This document shows, piece by piece, positions 13,331 to 26,700 of a stretch of 64,000 nt of DNA. Position numbers and translations under genes: made by a program. The stretch spans positions 72,547,340-72,611,339 of the forward strand of contig CM072812.1 in assembly GCA_037013495.1 (NCBI GenBank). The letters are read 5' to 3'. The first letter of the stretch is position 1; every line of letters starts with the position of its first letter. This DNA is from Hippophae tibetana. Its lineage: Eukaryota > Streptophyta > Magnoliopsida > Rosales > Elaeagnaceae. The notes under the pieces were generated by a model. The model did not search any database, was not told the DNA's origin, and saw nothing but the letters and a program-made list of their open reading frames with translations.

Positions 13331-15114
13331 TATTTTCTTTATTAATTTTATGTTTTCTTTTATGAAAAATATGAGTTTTATGAACACAATTATGTATAAT
13401 TAATTTATTAATCTAGGGATTTTATGAATCCAATTTTTAACATGTGATGATCTAATATTTTTTTCTCAATTATAATATTAATTTAATTATATTATTTAAT
13501 CTGATTTTTATGTTATTAATTGTTTGACCAACAATTTATCTATAAAGACAATTAAATAGATTTGAGAAAATTATTTAATTGTTTGTCTTGATTAAATAAC
13601 ATGCATAGTTTCTAGGAAAAGATGTATGATTCTTATGTATGTGATCCATAATTGATGAACTTAATGAGTAGTATGCAATTTAATTGACATGAGGGTGTGA
13701 TTAAATTAATTACTATATGATGTGTAGTTTACTTCAGAGAGGAATACATGCTAGGTTAGATTCAATCTAAATTTCTTTTGAATATTCTTCTCAATTGTTA
13801 CCTCTAGTTTTATTCTATAATTTCTACATTTTTCTGTTTTTTTTCTCTTAATTTTTGAGAAATTTTAGTACTCTTCTATTTTATGGAGCATTGTTTTATA
13901 TTTTTATTGAGAAAAACTAATTTGTTTTATGTTGGAATAGGACTATTGGATAGCAAATCATGCATTAATGAGATTATTACTTGAGGATATATATAGTACC
14001 ACGTGTCAATAAAAAAGTGTGAGAGGTAAAAGCTATATAGAGGTGGGGAATTTAGATTGCATTGCTAAGTACATCAACTTTCTTTTCTCAATACATTCAC
14101 CTATCAAATAAAATCATAAAAAAATCATAAAAATCTAGAAGATTAGTATTTTTTTTCATTAAATATAAAATAAATAATTTTAGCTCGTTATAATAATAAA
14201 ATATATATAAATGTAAAATAATTCATATCCAAAAATCTGTATTAAATAGCACTTATCAATCTTGATATCAAAATGTTTCATTTCTGCAAAAACAAAATAG
14301 GTAAAGATGTTGATTCTATTATAAGAGCATTCACTAAACTATTCTTGTTTTCTAAAAGATGTTAGAAATCAACATTATAGTGGTTAAACCATTGTTATTA
14401 TACGACTAATCTTTCTTGTTTATAATCACTTAAAATATTAGTTCTTAAAAAATAACAAAATTTCTTGTTATCAATTCTGAAAATTAGTCTAAAACTTATT
14501 ACATATATTACAAATTTCTTAAAATTTACATTATAGGTTTAATTTTAATAATTTGTGATGATAAAACATGTATAAATTTTGAATAATAGTTTGTACTTTA
14601 TAATTTTTTTAAATGTAATAAATTATGGAGCATGTAGCATTATTTTTCTTTGAAAGGTATAATTGGTTACATTTATATTATTATTACTTTTTTTATAATG
14701 AGTAACCAACTACTTGAAGTTTTATAATACGATTCATTTTAAAAAGATTACATTACAGAGCAGGACTATGATCGCCCCCGATTAGTGTCTACGAGAAAAA
14801 TGATGTGATATGAGCTTGATTCAATAATATTTAAGTTTTGTTGTCCTTTATAGTCACTATTTTTGTAATTCAGATTTAGCATGCATGATTATCATCATTT
14901 TTCTTATATAATATCAAGTACTTGTATGTATATATATATCATATTGTCAAATTTGCACGATTACATCGTTTTTATGCAACAGAGCTATCATGATTAGTAT
15001 ATGTATGTATTATTGATGAGATGTGTGTTGTAATAAGATGTAATTACATGTATTTGCTTGTGTGAAGTGTGTCCCCATGTATCATAGTTTACTTCTGAAA
15101 GTTTATAAATTATG
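13331..15114. other. AT-rich intergenic DNA, possibly old retroelement internal sequence
   Basis: No coding sequence seen. It follows the LTR-like segment and could be decayed internal sequence, but nothing shows this directly. Confidence 0.35.
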
Positions 15115-15500
15115 GACATAATTAACCTAGAGGAGGGTGAATAGGTTATTTTTAATTTTTATCAATTATAATTTAATAATCTAAACAATCCAGCCAGACA
15201 TGCAATCGTGTGTAAATATAAGTGTAGAAATAAAACAATAACACACGATATTTTTAGGTGGAAACAATCTAGGCCACAACTATGGCCTAAGAGGAAAACC
15301 ACCGGTCCACCGGACCACCTAACTTTCCACTATGAAAATGAAATGTTCAAGTACAAACTCGGTCTTATGCTACCCTCCCTAGGATATTGCCCCAATGTAC
15401 TTTACTTACGAGCCCCTGCTCTGTTTTCACAGTTTCCAATATTAGCGTGAACGGTTTCCAGACCAACGTTCCAATAAGCTCCCCGCAAATCAGATCGTTC
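15115..15500 (+). mobile_element. Fragment of a non-coding retroelement-like repeat
   Basis: Contains CCTAGAGGAGGGTGAATAGG at 15128 followed by a GTGGAAACAATC...GAGGAAAACCACCGG stretch. I know this word pair from dispersed plant retroelement derivatives (internal region of large non-coding LTR elements). The segment is markedly less AT-rich than its surroundings. The 80-codon ORF at 15208 is not protein-like. No LTRs could be drawn. Confidence 0.35.
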
Positions 15501-16124
15501 ACAAATCAACTGCAAAATAGTTAGCACAAAAAACACAAGTACCCGTGTGTGTTCTAGAACAGATTTAATAAAGAATAATCCTAACTAGATGATTTAAAAC
15601 AGATGTCATTTAAATTAAATCAACTAGCAAATCCTAGAGCAAAAATATCAAATACAAGTTCAATAAAAATAGCTTCTTTAAAGATTAATAATCAAATCAA
15701 ATAATTATGATATGACAAAAATAATTTTTTGATCTAACAATTTAAGAACAAAAATAAAGAAGAAGCCATAAGAACATATTATCAAAATATCATAAAATAA
15801 TTAGGCTTATTAATCAATCAAACATAACCACCAATATTTAATAGATTAACTAAATAAAGAAACCTAAAGAATTATGATCTTATATTTGCAAAACAAGAGA
15901 GAGAAATTAAGAAGATTAAAATAATACTTTTGTGTGGTTAATTGAAACAATGAGCAATGAGTTTTATTTATAGGAAAAATTAAAACCCTTAATCCTATGT
16001 AATTGATAAATATATTTTCTATTACAAATAGGATTAGTAATTCTCATTAATTAAGATAACTCTCATTTAAAATAGATTTCTTTTAAAATAGATTTTATAC
16101 TATCTTTTATGATAAAGATTATAA

Positions 16125-16262
16125 ATATAATTTAAAGTATATATTATCTAATATCTTTTATCATATCTTATTTTAGAGTATATATATCTTATCTAATATC
16201 TTTTAACATATCTTATTTTAGAGTATATATTATTTAATATCTTTTAGCATATCTTATTCCAT
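16125..16262. repeat. Short tandem repeat, about 53-bp unit, three copies
   Basis: TATCTTTTATCATATCTTAT, TATCTTTTAACATATCTTAT and TATCTTTTAGCATATCTTAT recur with TTTTAGAGTATATAT between them, giving about three imperfect units. Confidence 0.75.
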
Positions 16263-17600
16263 ATTTTAGCACTAAAAATAATTTTAGATTTATAAGCATG
16301 TGCTATTAAATGCATAAATATAATCCTATATATCGTAGCTATCAAAGATATACATGAAGTACAATTATTTGGAACTCGAGCATTTGTTTGGCTTTTTTTG
16401 ATAGACTTGATAGCATGCCTAAAAAAAATTTACAGATAAATATTTTGTCCACGAAAATAGCCAACATTCATAATTCTTACAACTTCTTTTCTTGGATTCG
16501 AGTTCGTTCAAATCAAATATTATAAAACTTAATCTCGTTCCTTAGATTTCTAAAAGAATTGTTAAATCTTATAGTTTTGTTATTATAATTCTTGTATTTG
16601 AGTTCGTTCAATTTGTTTATGAAAAAAACATTTTTTGTACTACCTAATTTTTGAAAGCTTTGAAAAAAGGATTTAAATCTTTTGGTTCATCTTCTTTGAG
16701 ATTTTTTTTTTCTGTTTTATTTGTTGTTTTGATATGTTGAACGGTTGATGGTAGATGGATCTTGGTTGATGATCTTTCATCAAGGTTAGAGGTTCTCAAT
16801 TGCCTTTGATTAAGAATAGGAGTTCATATGTTGATGCTATTGTTAAGGGTGATTGTAGTTGAGTGTGTTTCTGAGCTCATTATTGGAGGTAGAAGATAAG
16901 TATAAAGATATTATGGTAATTGTGTTTTTTTAGATAAGTTAAAACGTATAATTTTGATGGGTCACTTTACTAGTTTAAGAAAATTATTTAAAAAATATAA
17001 TATTAATGCAATATAACCAAAATCTATAGAAAAAAAGAAGATCACTTATTTCATAAGCTCTAGGGTTATAACTCTTAATTTCTCTCGTAATTTTGTCTAA
17101 AATAAGCATATCTTATAGAATATTAAAAAAAATGCTCATTTGTGATTTAGTTTAGAAATAGTTAAATTGTAACTCTCTGAACAAGTTGTGATAAGTCTTT
17201 CTTATTTGCATTTCTTCTTCTCTCTCATTCTTTACACTCCCTCTACTTCTCTTTTATGATTTTCTCTCTCTTTCTCCACTACATCATGCGAAAGATTTTC
17301 AAAATCAAATTAGTGATATTAATTATATGAATTGAGTAAATTAATATTGGTTTTATTAGTAAATAAATATTGAATTTTTTTTCTAAATTTATAAACCTTT
17401 AGAAAGTAATCATTGGGTTGAGAAATTTTTAAATTTTTTCACCTAAATCGATTTGAGATTATTTAATGAGATTTTTGGATTTTTCTAAATAAAATCCGCT
17501 AAAATATGTACTCTTAAGTTTAAAGTTAAATTTTTTCTATTTTTATACTAAAACATAAAGTCTTTTTTTTTAAGTCATATGCACATTTTTGAATAGATCA
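16263..17600. other. Upstream region of the IPMS gene
   Basis: AT-rich. A pyrimidine-rich tract at 17205-17285 and another at 17605-17640 precede the gene, as is common for plant leaders. I could not pick a TATA box with confidence. No other gene seen. Confidence 0.4.
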
Positions 17601-17757
17601 CATTTCTCTCCCCCTCCCTTCTCGGATTTGCGTTGATTTTTTTTTTTGTTCAATTCCGATTTGCGTTTATTGTTTTACTCAATACAGCCAATAAATCCCT
17701 CCGCTTAAACCTACCGCTGTCATTTCCTCAGTTTTCTTCTCATCCCTCTCTTCTTCC

Positions 17758-20700
17758 ATGGCGACTACAGTGTTCACAAATCCCAAATTTTCATCCACTC
17801 GCATTCAACCCACAAGCTTCAACTACAGATATCCACCCAAAGCCCACTTCCTCTATCATACCTTCAACCCCAATATTATACCCACATCCCAAATTGCATC
17901 AGTAAATTTTCACAAAACCTCCCTTAAACCCCTCCGACAAGCGCAAGTTTTATGCTCCCAAGCACAAAACCCATCTCCAATTCTTCGCCCAGAATACATT
18001 CCCAATCGCATTTCGGATCCCAATTACGTTCGCATCTTCGACACTACTCTCCGCGATGGAGAGCAGTCCCCTGGCGCCTCACTCACCTCAAAAGAGAAAC
18101 TCGACATTGCCCGGCAGCTTGCGAAACTCGGAGTTGATATAATCGAAGCTGGATTCCCGGCCGCGTCTAAGGACGACTTTGAGGCGGTGAAGATGATAGC
18201 TAAGGAGGTTGGAAATGCTGTTGATCAAGATGGATATGTGCCTGTTATCTGTGGGTTGTCCAGGTGTAATGAGAAGGATATTATGACTGCTTGGGAGGCT
18301 GTTAAGTATTCTAACAGGCCTAGAATTCATACTTTTATTGCCACCAGTCCAATTCACATGGAATATAAGTTGAGAAAGAGCAAGGCGGAGGTGATTGAGA
18401 TTGCTAGAACCATGGTTAGGTTCGCTAGGAGTTTAGGGTGTGAAGATGTTGAGTTCAGCCCTGAAGATGCTGGAAGGTCTGTAATTTGTGAGAATCTTTT
18501 TCAAATTTTATCTTTTTGATATTCTGGGATATCTGTTAATATTATAATTATGAATGGTCAGAAATTATAAATTGGTTATAGAACATTGAAATCTCCAGTT
18601 TTTTATTTGTATTACAAATCTTCAATCACATGAAGAAGATGATGAATCACACTGAATGTAGTACTGTTTTCATTAACTTGTATATACAGGTCTTGTAGCT
18701 ATTTATATTACATTTACAGTGTAATGCTTACAATATCAGCCAATCACATTCTTGGTATGGTAAACTATCTAACTGATATTATACTTGCTTATTCTATCCT
18801 CTACATGCTAGTACACTATATAGTCTTAAGTTCCCCGTCAAACTAATGGTTAGGCAAAACCATGAGTTTGATTTTAAGTGGAATCATGAGTTTGGGAGAG
18901 TGAAATTGAGTAGAAGCAAACATGGTTAATTGGTATCCTCAAGTTGTACAGAACAACAAATGGTCATTCAATTAACTTCCATTCACTCACTGGTCATGAT
19001 TTTCAGCTCCATATACCTTCCAAGCATCATGAGAGTAGCTTGAGGATTTGTACCTGGTGCAATAATGGAGATTGATCCATCAACAACTCTTAGAGAATGA
19101 ACACCAATTACTGGGTATTCACCGTCAACCACCTTTCCTACAACACAACCTCCATGATAATGCCATATAGTGCTTACTGTACAGCAGCCGAACTCAGCCA
19201 TCAACACTTCATTAGATGGATCATGAAGCAATGCAGGCCCAACAAAGCTAAAATTTCTACTTCCATACAAACCCTTGAACTTGAATTCCTCCATAGATCT
19301 ACTCTGAAGCACATCTGCAATCTTGTAGGTGCTGTTGATGCACCCTTTAAATTCACTGGATTGCTGAAATAATTGAACTTGACTATAGGATTCACTCTTA
19401 CATCTGTTGAGGCTAGTCTCATATAATCAATTGATAGTGGTCCAACAATTTTCTCCATGAGTATAGTCACAGTGAGATAAATAGGTAAATGTGATGGGCT
19501 GATGAATATAGAACCAGAATGAGACACTAAAGGGCCAAAATGGAGGCTGCTTCATACACCTGAGGTCTATAATGCCCATAACTTGTATGGGTAAATCAAA
19601 ATGCTCCAATTGATGAGGGGGCACAATTGAGATCCCATGTCGAGGATTATGAAATAGATGTTGCTCAACATAAGGATGACAAGAAGTAATAGGAATTCCC
19701 ACAGATGATTGGTAAGGTCTATAATCTCTCTATGTTCACGTAACATAGCATGATGATACCCTCCCTTGCCATCACTAAAAACAACTCCAATACCTGTTGG
19801 CTTGATTCCTAAATTAGTTGTTGAAGACACCAAGAGAATTCTATCTACAGTGGCATGAACAACAATTATAATATGTGAAAATCTTGCATAATTCAGAAGA
19901 TCAACATGTCTCCTACTTATACTATCAAATGTTGATCCTCCAATTTTAGTACCTACAAAATGATTTACACTAAACCTATTGTAAGGACTCACACCAGCTT
20001 CCGACAATCCATCTCTAATGACTTATTAACAATTCTTTAAACCTGGTGTAACTACATTCTCCTTGTCAATCCACTGATATGATTCATTCACAAAATTCAA
20101 AACCCAATTGAAATTGGATTTTTCATACCCAGGTTTGTCGAATATTTGACATATAGACCTATCAAGATTGTTTTTCTTGATATTCTTATTACCATAATTA
20201 GTAAAAGGATTATGTGGCTTGCCCAAGAAAGTGTCAACAATTTGATTCTTTAGTCAGTTAAGTCCACCATGAACCACAACCATCAATAACCTTAGCTTCT
20301 CCTCTGAAAATTTTAAAGAAGTTTTTCTATACCCAATATTGAAATCTAAGCAAGGTTTATAGCCCTCTCTATAAGCTTACTTCCAAAACTTTCTCTCGGC
20401 TTCAAAGAGGTTCCGAACTAATCGATCATAAGTTGGAAATGGAAAAATAGAGTAACTCGTCAATTTGGACTTCTTGTTATTATTATTGTTCAAAACTCTT
20501 GAAGATAGTGAAGCTACGAGTATTGAAGAGTATGAATTAGTGGATAAAGAAGTTGAGATTAATGAACAAAAAATAGAATAGTTGGAAAAGGGTATGGAGC
20601 TAAAAATGAAAATTCCCAAGAAAGTGAAGGAAAGTAGAAAAGAAAGATAAAAGGGAGGGAAAGTTGGAGAGGTAAAACATTTTGGGTTTTTCCCTTGTCA

Positions 20701-23700
20701 AATTCCCACAATAACATTCATAATCAAAATCAAGAAAATCAATAAGGGCTCCACAAAAGTTGTGATCTTCAACTCGATGGATTCCTTTGTTTCTTCATTT
20801 CTTAAGGAAGAAATCTCATCGATGCAAAGTATGACCATTATTTCGATGAAACACATCAAGAACGCAAGAATGGAAGTCGAAACTCATCTTTGAGACACAT
20901 TCATTTCAATCTTTTTCAAGATATGAGTGTCAATTTGGAGCACAAAAGATAAAAAAGGAGAATCAACAACAATACAAGAATTACCAGATTTCTTGATTAA
21001 GGAAGATGAAATAACATCAAATTGTTTAGCACTTTGATTTTATTGAAGTGTCCTAGTGAACTCACCATTACCACACGTAGTAGATTTTGGTTTATCGGAA
21101 GGTGGAACAACTGACGAAGACGACAAAATGTCTCTAAAGAAAATTTTGGATGCCATAAGCAGAGTCCAATTAATCAAATGCAAGCCTTGAGATAGAAAAT
21201 CAAGAATTGTTAATCCTAAATCAGATGTTGTAACTTCCTTTCCATTTCTTTCTGATTGACGACCAATCATTCGAGCTTCAACATGAGGAGCCAAAGCTGG
21301 AGTAAAAGGTAAGGAAGTTGAAAATGCACCTTTGGTGTACAAGGTAACGAAGGTGAAGGTGAAAATTCTGAATGCCATAACCGCAAGCTTTCCAAGATCA
21401 AGAATACTTTGATACCATACAAATCTTCAATCACATGAAGAAGATGATGAATAACAGTGAATGTAATGTTGTTTGCATTAACTTAGTTATAGTACAATTA
21501 CAATGTAATGCTTACAATGTTAATCAATCACATTCTTGGTATAATGACTATCTAATTTATAATATATTAGCTCATTCTATCCTTTACATACTAGTTTATA
21601 TATATTTTGGAAAATTGGAACTAAAATAGTTTTATCTAGCTTCTCATTAACAAAATTTAAAAATTGGTAATCTAATTACAATACTAATGAATTAGAAATT
21701 ATAAATTGAAATTGTTATCAAACATTGCCTTGACATTTGAGTTTCTCAAATTCCCTAGAAGCTTTTACTAAAAGAAATGTGTTTATCTATGTGCATATTA
21801 TAAACCCTTATATTTATAGTTTTTTGTAATCTTTTAATGGCAGTGACATTATTGTTTATGATATATTGTGGATACGTGAACAATAATTTTTTTTCTTTTT
21901 ACTCTCAAATGACATTAATTTGTGTTAGCGTGTTACTCGATTGCTTATAGTTTTTGGTTCTTGAGAAGTCTTTAGGAATTTTTCTTTGAAAGGAAAAACT
22001 GGTCACAATTTGTTATCATGAGATATGTGACGTAAGAGTCTTTTAAGCACTAAAATAGAAGATAACCTAGGTTAAGGAACGAAGCTATCATGGCTTAGAT
22101 AAGTATATTCATAAGCGAAGAATGAAGTTAAATTCAAAGAATTTGTTACAAGGAAAAAACGATGGCAAAAAGTGGAGTCTCTCACATATGAGAGCCTTCT
22201 TAAGTTGAAAAATAGTGACTTAAAATTGTATAGTTTGGGTAACTCGTGATACTCATGCAAGACTTAAGGAAATAAAAGGTAAAGCAATAAACAACAATTA
22301 AATGGTAAAAATGACTGTAAATAATTAAAAGACAAGGTTAGCTCTTACGTCATTCTCTCCTTGAAAATCAGGCTCTCCAGAGTCTATCAACAATACAACC
22401 CATTCATCTGGGGATAGTATTCAAAAATATCAAAAATGTTAAATGTGGAAGACACTTTGAGATCATCAAGAAGGTCCAGAATGTATGCATTGTCTCTTGC
22501 CTTATGCAACACTCAAAAAGGTCCCATTTTCTTGTCTTGGAGCTTGGAATAAGTATCAACATGTGTCCTCTCTCTCCCAAAATATGCTGTAACTAAATCC
22601 CCCTATGAAAATTCTTTAAATCATCTTTTCTTATCAGTTGTCCCTTTATACTTCAAGTTTGACACTTACAAATGCTTAGTAACATCCTTCAACGTACTTT
22701 GAATCTCCAAAGCTGTCTTAGCAACTGTTGTACTTTTGAAGTTGAGTAGGATAGTGATACAAGTGAGGAAATTGGGGGGGTTAGTATAAACTATGTCAAA
22801 TGGATTTTCCCCTATTGATTTGTTAACCATCCTATTAAAGGAAAATTCAACTTGTGATGAAGCCACGTCTCATTGTTTTTGTTTGGAACCATAGAGGCAC
22901 CTAATCAGGTTACCAAAAGTTCTTTTGAAGCCTCAGTTTGTTCATCAGTCTAGGGATGATAGGTAGAATTGAGTTGAAGATAAGTTTATCTCTTTCAAAG
23001 TTTTTTTCAGAAGTGACTTGTAAATTTCACATCTTGATAAAAAACAATTGACTTTGGATCCCCATGTAATCTGACCATATTTCTTAAAAATATTTGAGCT
23101 GCCAAATTAGCATCAGGTGTCTTCTTCCATGTGTGAAATGAGCAATTTTTGAGAACCTGTCTACTACCACAATGATTGAATCCATGTGAATAAGAGTCTT
23201 GGGCAATCCAAGAATGAAATCCATGCTTAAATCTTCCCAAATGTTGTAAGGAATAGGAAGTGGTGAATACAATTTACTATTGTTACTAGTCCCTTTAGTA
23301 GATTGACAAATAGGACAATGTTGCACAAATTTGGTTATATCCTTCTTGAGTTTTTGCCAAAAATGTTACCTTCTAAAGCTTTGATTGTTTTATCTCTGCT
23401 TGCATGACCGACCAAACCTCCATTGTAGTGTTCTTGAATCAACATTTCCCTTAGTGAAGTTTTGGGAATACTTAGAGAGTTTCCTTTAAATAAACAACCA
23501 AACTAAATAGTGTAATCTTTAAGGTACTCTTTGGTCAAAAGTTTTCTCCAAATGTCTCCAAAATCCAAATTATCCCCATAAAGTTCTTTAAGAATGTCAA
23601 AAATGGTGATTTCATTTCTAACCACAGTCAATAGCATATCTCTTCTACTAAGGGCATTAATTGCTATGTTGTGTTTCCCAACTTTGTGTATGAATACATA

Positions 23701-26700
23701 ATTGAATTTCTGTAAGAACAGAGCTTACTTAGAATGCATTCTACTCATGGTCTTCTGTGAATTGATGTACTGTAAAGATTGGTGATCATAGTGTAGAATG
23801 AACTCCCTTTGGATAGATAGTGCTCCCAATGTTTTAAAGCTCATATGATTGCATCTTGTTCATAGGTTTTCCATTTTTGTTTAGCTTCATTGAGTTTCTC
23901 ATTGAAGTATTCAATAGCCCTTCTTTTGTTGAAGTAGAACAACTCCTATTTCAACCCCTGAAGTATCAGTTTCTACTTCAAACACCCAATCAAAATTTGG
24001 TATAGTTAATTAGTACTTTAAGTTTTTTTATCACTTGAAAAATGTTTTCTTCTGCTTGCCCCCAATGAAAATGATGCTTCATACAAATGGTGATAGGTGT
24101 CACTAGAGTGCTGAAATGTTTGATGAATCTTCTATAGAAGGTTGCAAACCCATGGAAACTCCTAGCATCATGCACATTTTCGGGTGTTGGTCATTCAACC
24201 ACAGCTTGAACCTTCTTTTGATCCATTGAAATACCTTCAGAGTTGATCACAACTCCTAGAAACACTAGCTGACAAGTAAGAAATTCACATTTCTTGAGAT
24301 TAAGGAAAAAATATGTTTTCTCTTAGTATCCCAAAAAATAGACCTTAAGTGAATTAAGTGCTTCTCTTCACTCTTACTGAATATGAGGATGTCATCAAAA
24401 TAGACAACATGAATTTCCTAATGAATGGTTTTAGGATTTGATTCATTAATCTCATAAACGTACTAAGGGCATTACACAACCTAAAAGATATTACTTCTCA
24501 TTCATACAGACTTTCCCTTGTTTTAAAGGTCATTTTTCATTCATCTCTTGGATGTATCTAATATGATGATACTTACTCCTTAGGTCCAGTTTAGAGAAAA
24601 TTTGTGATCCCACTAACTTGTAGCATGCCTTCAAGTCTTGGGATAGGAAAATGATATTCGATAGTGATCTTATTGGTAACTCTGCTGTCTATACACATCT
24701 TGTAACTTTCCATCTTCCTTTGGCACAAGCAGAGTTGGCACAACACAAGGGCTAATGCTCTCTTTAACTTGTTTCCTTCCCAGTAGACCTTCCACAATAA
24801 TTTGAAGTTCATCATGATCCTTTGAACTCATCTTATTATGTGGCAAATTAGGAAGTTTTGACCCAGCCACAAAGTCTAGTGTTGTATGTTTTTTTAGGGG
24901 AGGCAACCCTATTGGTAATTCTTCTAGAGTAATATCCCTAAATTTTTGTAGTGATGAGTTCAACTAAGGGTTGTTGTTAGGAGTAATGGGATGACTTTCT
25001 TTTAGACCAACACATATACTATGGAATTTCTCTTGCAAGTTTTCTCTAACTCAGAATTGGAGATACTAGAAACCATTAAAGTTGAATGACTACCACCAAT
25101 TGTTCCTTCAAATTTTACTTGTTGGGGCATTAGTACTATCTTCTTGTTTTTCTACACAAAGGAATAGGTATTCTCTTTTATTTTGTGGATTGTATCCTTG
25201 TTAAATTACCAAAGTCTTCCCAACAGAGTGTGACAAGCATCTATCTCAATAACATCACAATCCACTTCATCTTGATAGTATTTTCCAATGGAAAGAGGAA
25301 TGATGCAAATCTCAATCGCTTTAGTCTTATGAATAAGAGATTAGTATCCTGAAATTCACATAGATTATGAACAAATAGCCACACAATTTTTATCACAGGT
25401 GAGTTTAGTAATTGATAAGAGATTACTATCAAGGGTTGGAACAAGGACATAATTGAGAATAAAGGAATATGAAATTTTTGCTAAGAAGAGAGACATCACC
25501 CGTCATGTGGTTTGAAGCATCTGAATCAATAATCCATGGTTTCTTAATCTGTTTTACACTAAGAGCGTTGAGGGTGTTACCTGATTGAGCCAAAGTTGCA
25601 GATGATGTTGGCAAGGATTGTCCAAATATTTTCTGGATGAGATCAATCTATTCCTTGCTAAACAGGGAAGATTCAAGTGAAGCAGTTCCATAGCGAGCCA
25701 TGAATTAGTTGTGCAGAGGATGACTTTCAATTAGTTGGCTAGCTATGAATTTTCCAGTAGGTTTCTTTAGTGTGATTAGGTCTACGACAATGGTCACACC
25801 AAGGTCTTCCTCTTCGGGGACGATTGTTTGTATTTTGAGATTGTTGGTATCCTCGAACAGCCAGTATAGACCTTTCTCCAGTCACTAAAATGGCAAATTG
25901 AGGATCCTTCTTTTAGCGAACTTCGAAGAAGGCTTCACGAAGGCTCGATAAGGGCTTTGTTCCTAGAATTTTGCCTCACACATCATCAAGATCTTTGTTG
26001 AGTCCCATAAAAAATTTGAAAACTCGCTTCTTTTTAGTAATTTGTTTATACAAGGTTCTGTCTGCTTGACACTTCCATTCATGAACCTTAAAGAGGTCTA
26101 ACTGTTGCTAATATCGAGTGAGAGATTTCAAGTATTGGGTAACTGATGACTCCCCTTGACGAAGATCATAGATGATGCTTTCGGTCTCAAATAGTTCAGA
26201 CATATTATCAGATTTAGAATAAGTATCTTTGGTGGCGTCCCATATTCCTTTGGTAGTATTGTAGAGAAGAAAGCTTCCTCCAATCTCGTTCGTCATGGAA
26301 TTTATCAACCAAGACATCACCATATTGTTTTCGGATTTCCATGTTTTGTATTTTGGATTATCCTTGCTTGGGGCTATTGCAACTCTAGTAAGGTAATTGT
26401 CTTTCATCTTTCCTCATATAAACATCATGACGGATGGGGACCACTGAAGATAATTGTGTCCATTTAATTTGTGATTGGTGATGGGCAAATTATTGTTCTT
26501 GGTAGACCCTCCATTGGAACCGCTCATGACAGGTTTTCCTGTGGCCATTGATGCTTGGACTGTTGCGATGAGTGAAAGTGGTGACTAGGCGGTCTTGTAA
26601 TAATGTAGTTGGACGTTGGTAGTTAATTCAAAGATGGAGGACGGCGACGACTGGGTAAATAGAAAGTGCCGAAGTGGAGGACGATAGCGATTGGGTGCCT

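Larger units (their letters stand above)
18613..21604 (-). mobile_element. Small LTR-type element carrying a captured GMC oxidoreductase gene
   Basis: Direct repeats at 18613-18821 and 21418-21604 share TACAAATCTTCAATCACATG, CAATCACATTCTTGGTAT and a CTATCCTYTACATRCTAGT stretch, with a gap of about 24 bases. Read on the minus strand, the right-hand repeat is followed at once by TGGTATCAAAG (21417-21407), matching the usual initiator-Met tRNA primer-binding site (TGGTATCAGAG). A purine run (GACGGGGAA, minus strand) lies just before the left-hand repeat. Between them sit a minus-strand ORF of unknown kind and a broken mandelonitrile-lyase-like gene, but no gag or pol. This fits a non-autonomous LTR element that has captured host sequence. 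Terminal dinucleotides are not the usual TG/CA and I found no clear target-site duplication. Confidence 0.6.

Noticed and set aside
17633-17905. 90-codon ORF overlapping the IPMS start
   Set aside because: Out of frame with IPMS and starting in its leader. The IPMS frame is supported by family alignment over 633 residues.
18088-18357. 89-codon minus-strand ORF inside IPMS exon 1
   Set aside because: Shadow of conserved IPMS coding sequence on the other strand.
19097-19372. 91-codon plus-strand ORF opposite the GMC oxidoreductase remnant
   Set aside because: It is the shadow of the minus-strand GMC sequence, which has clear family motifs.
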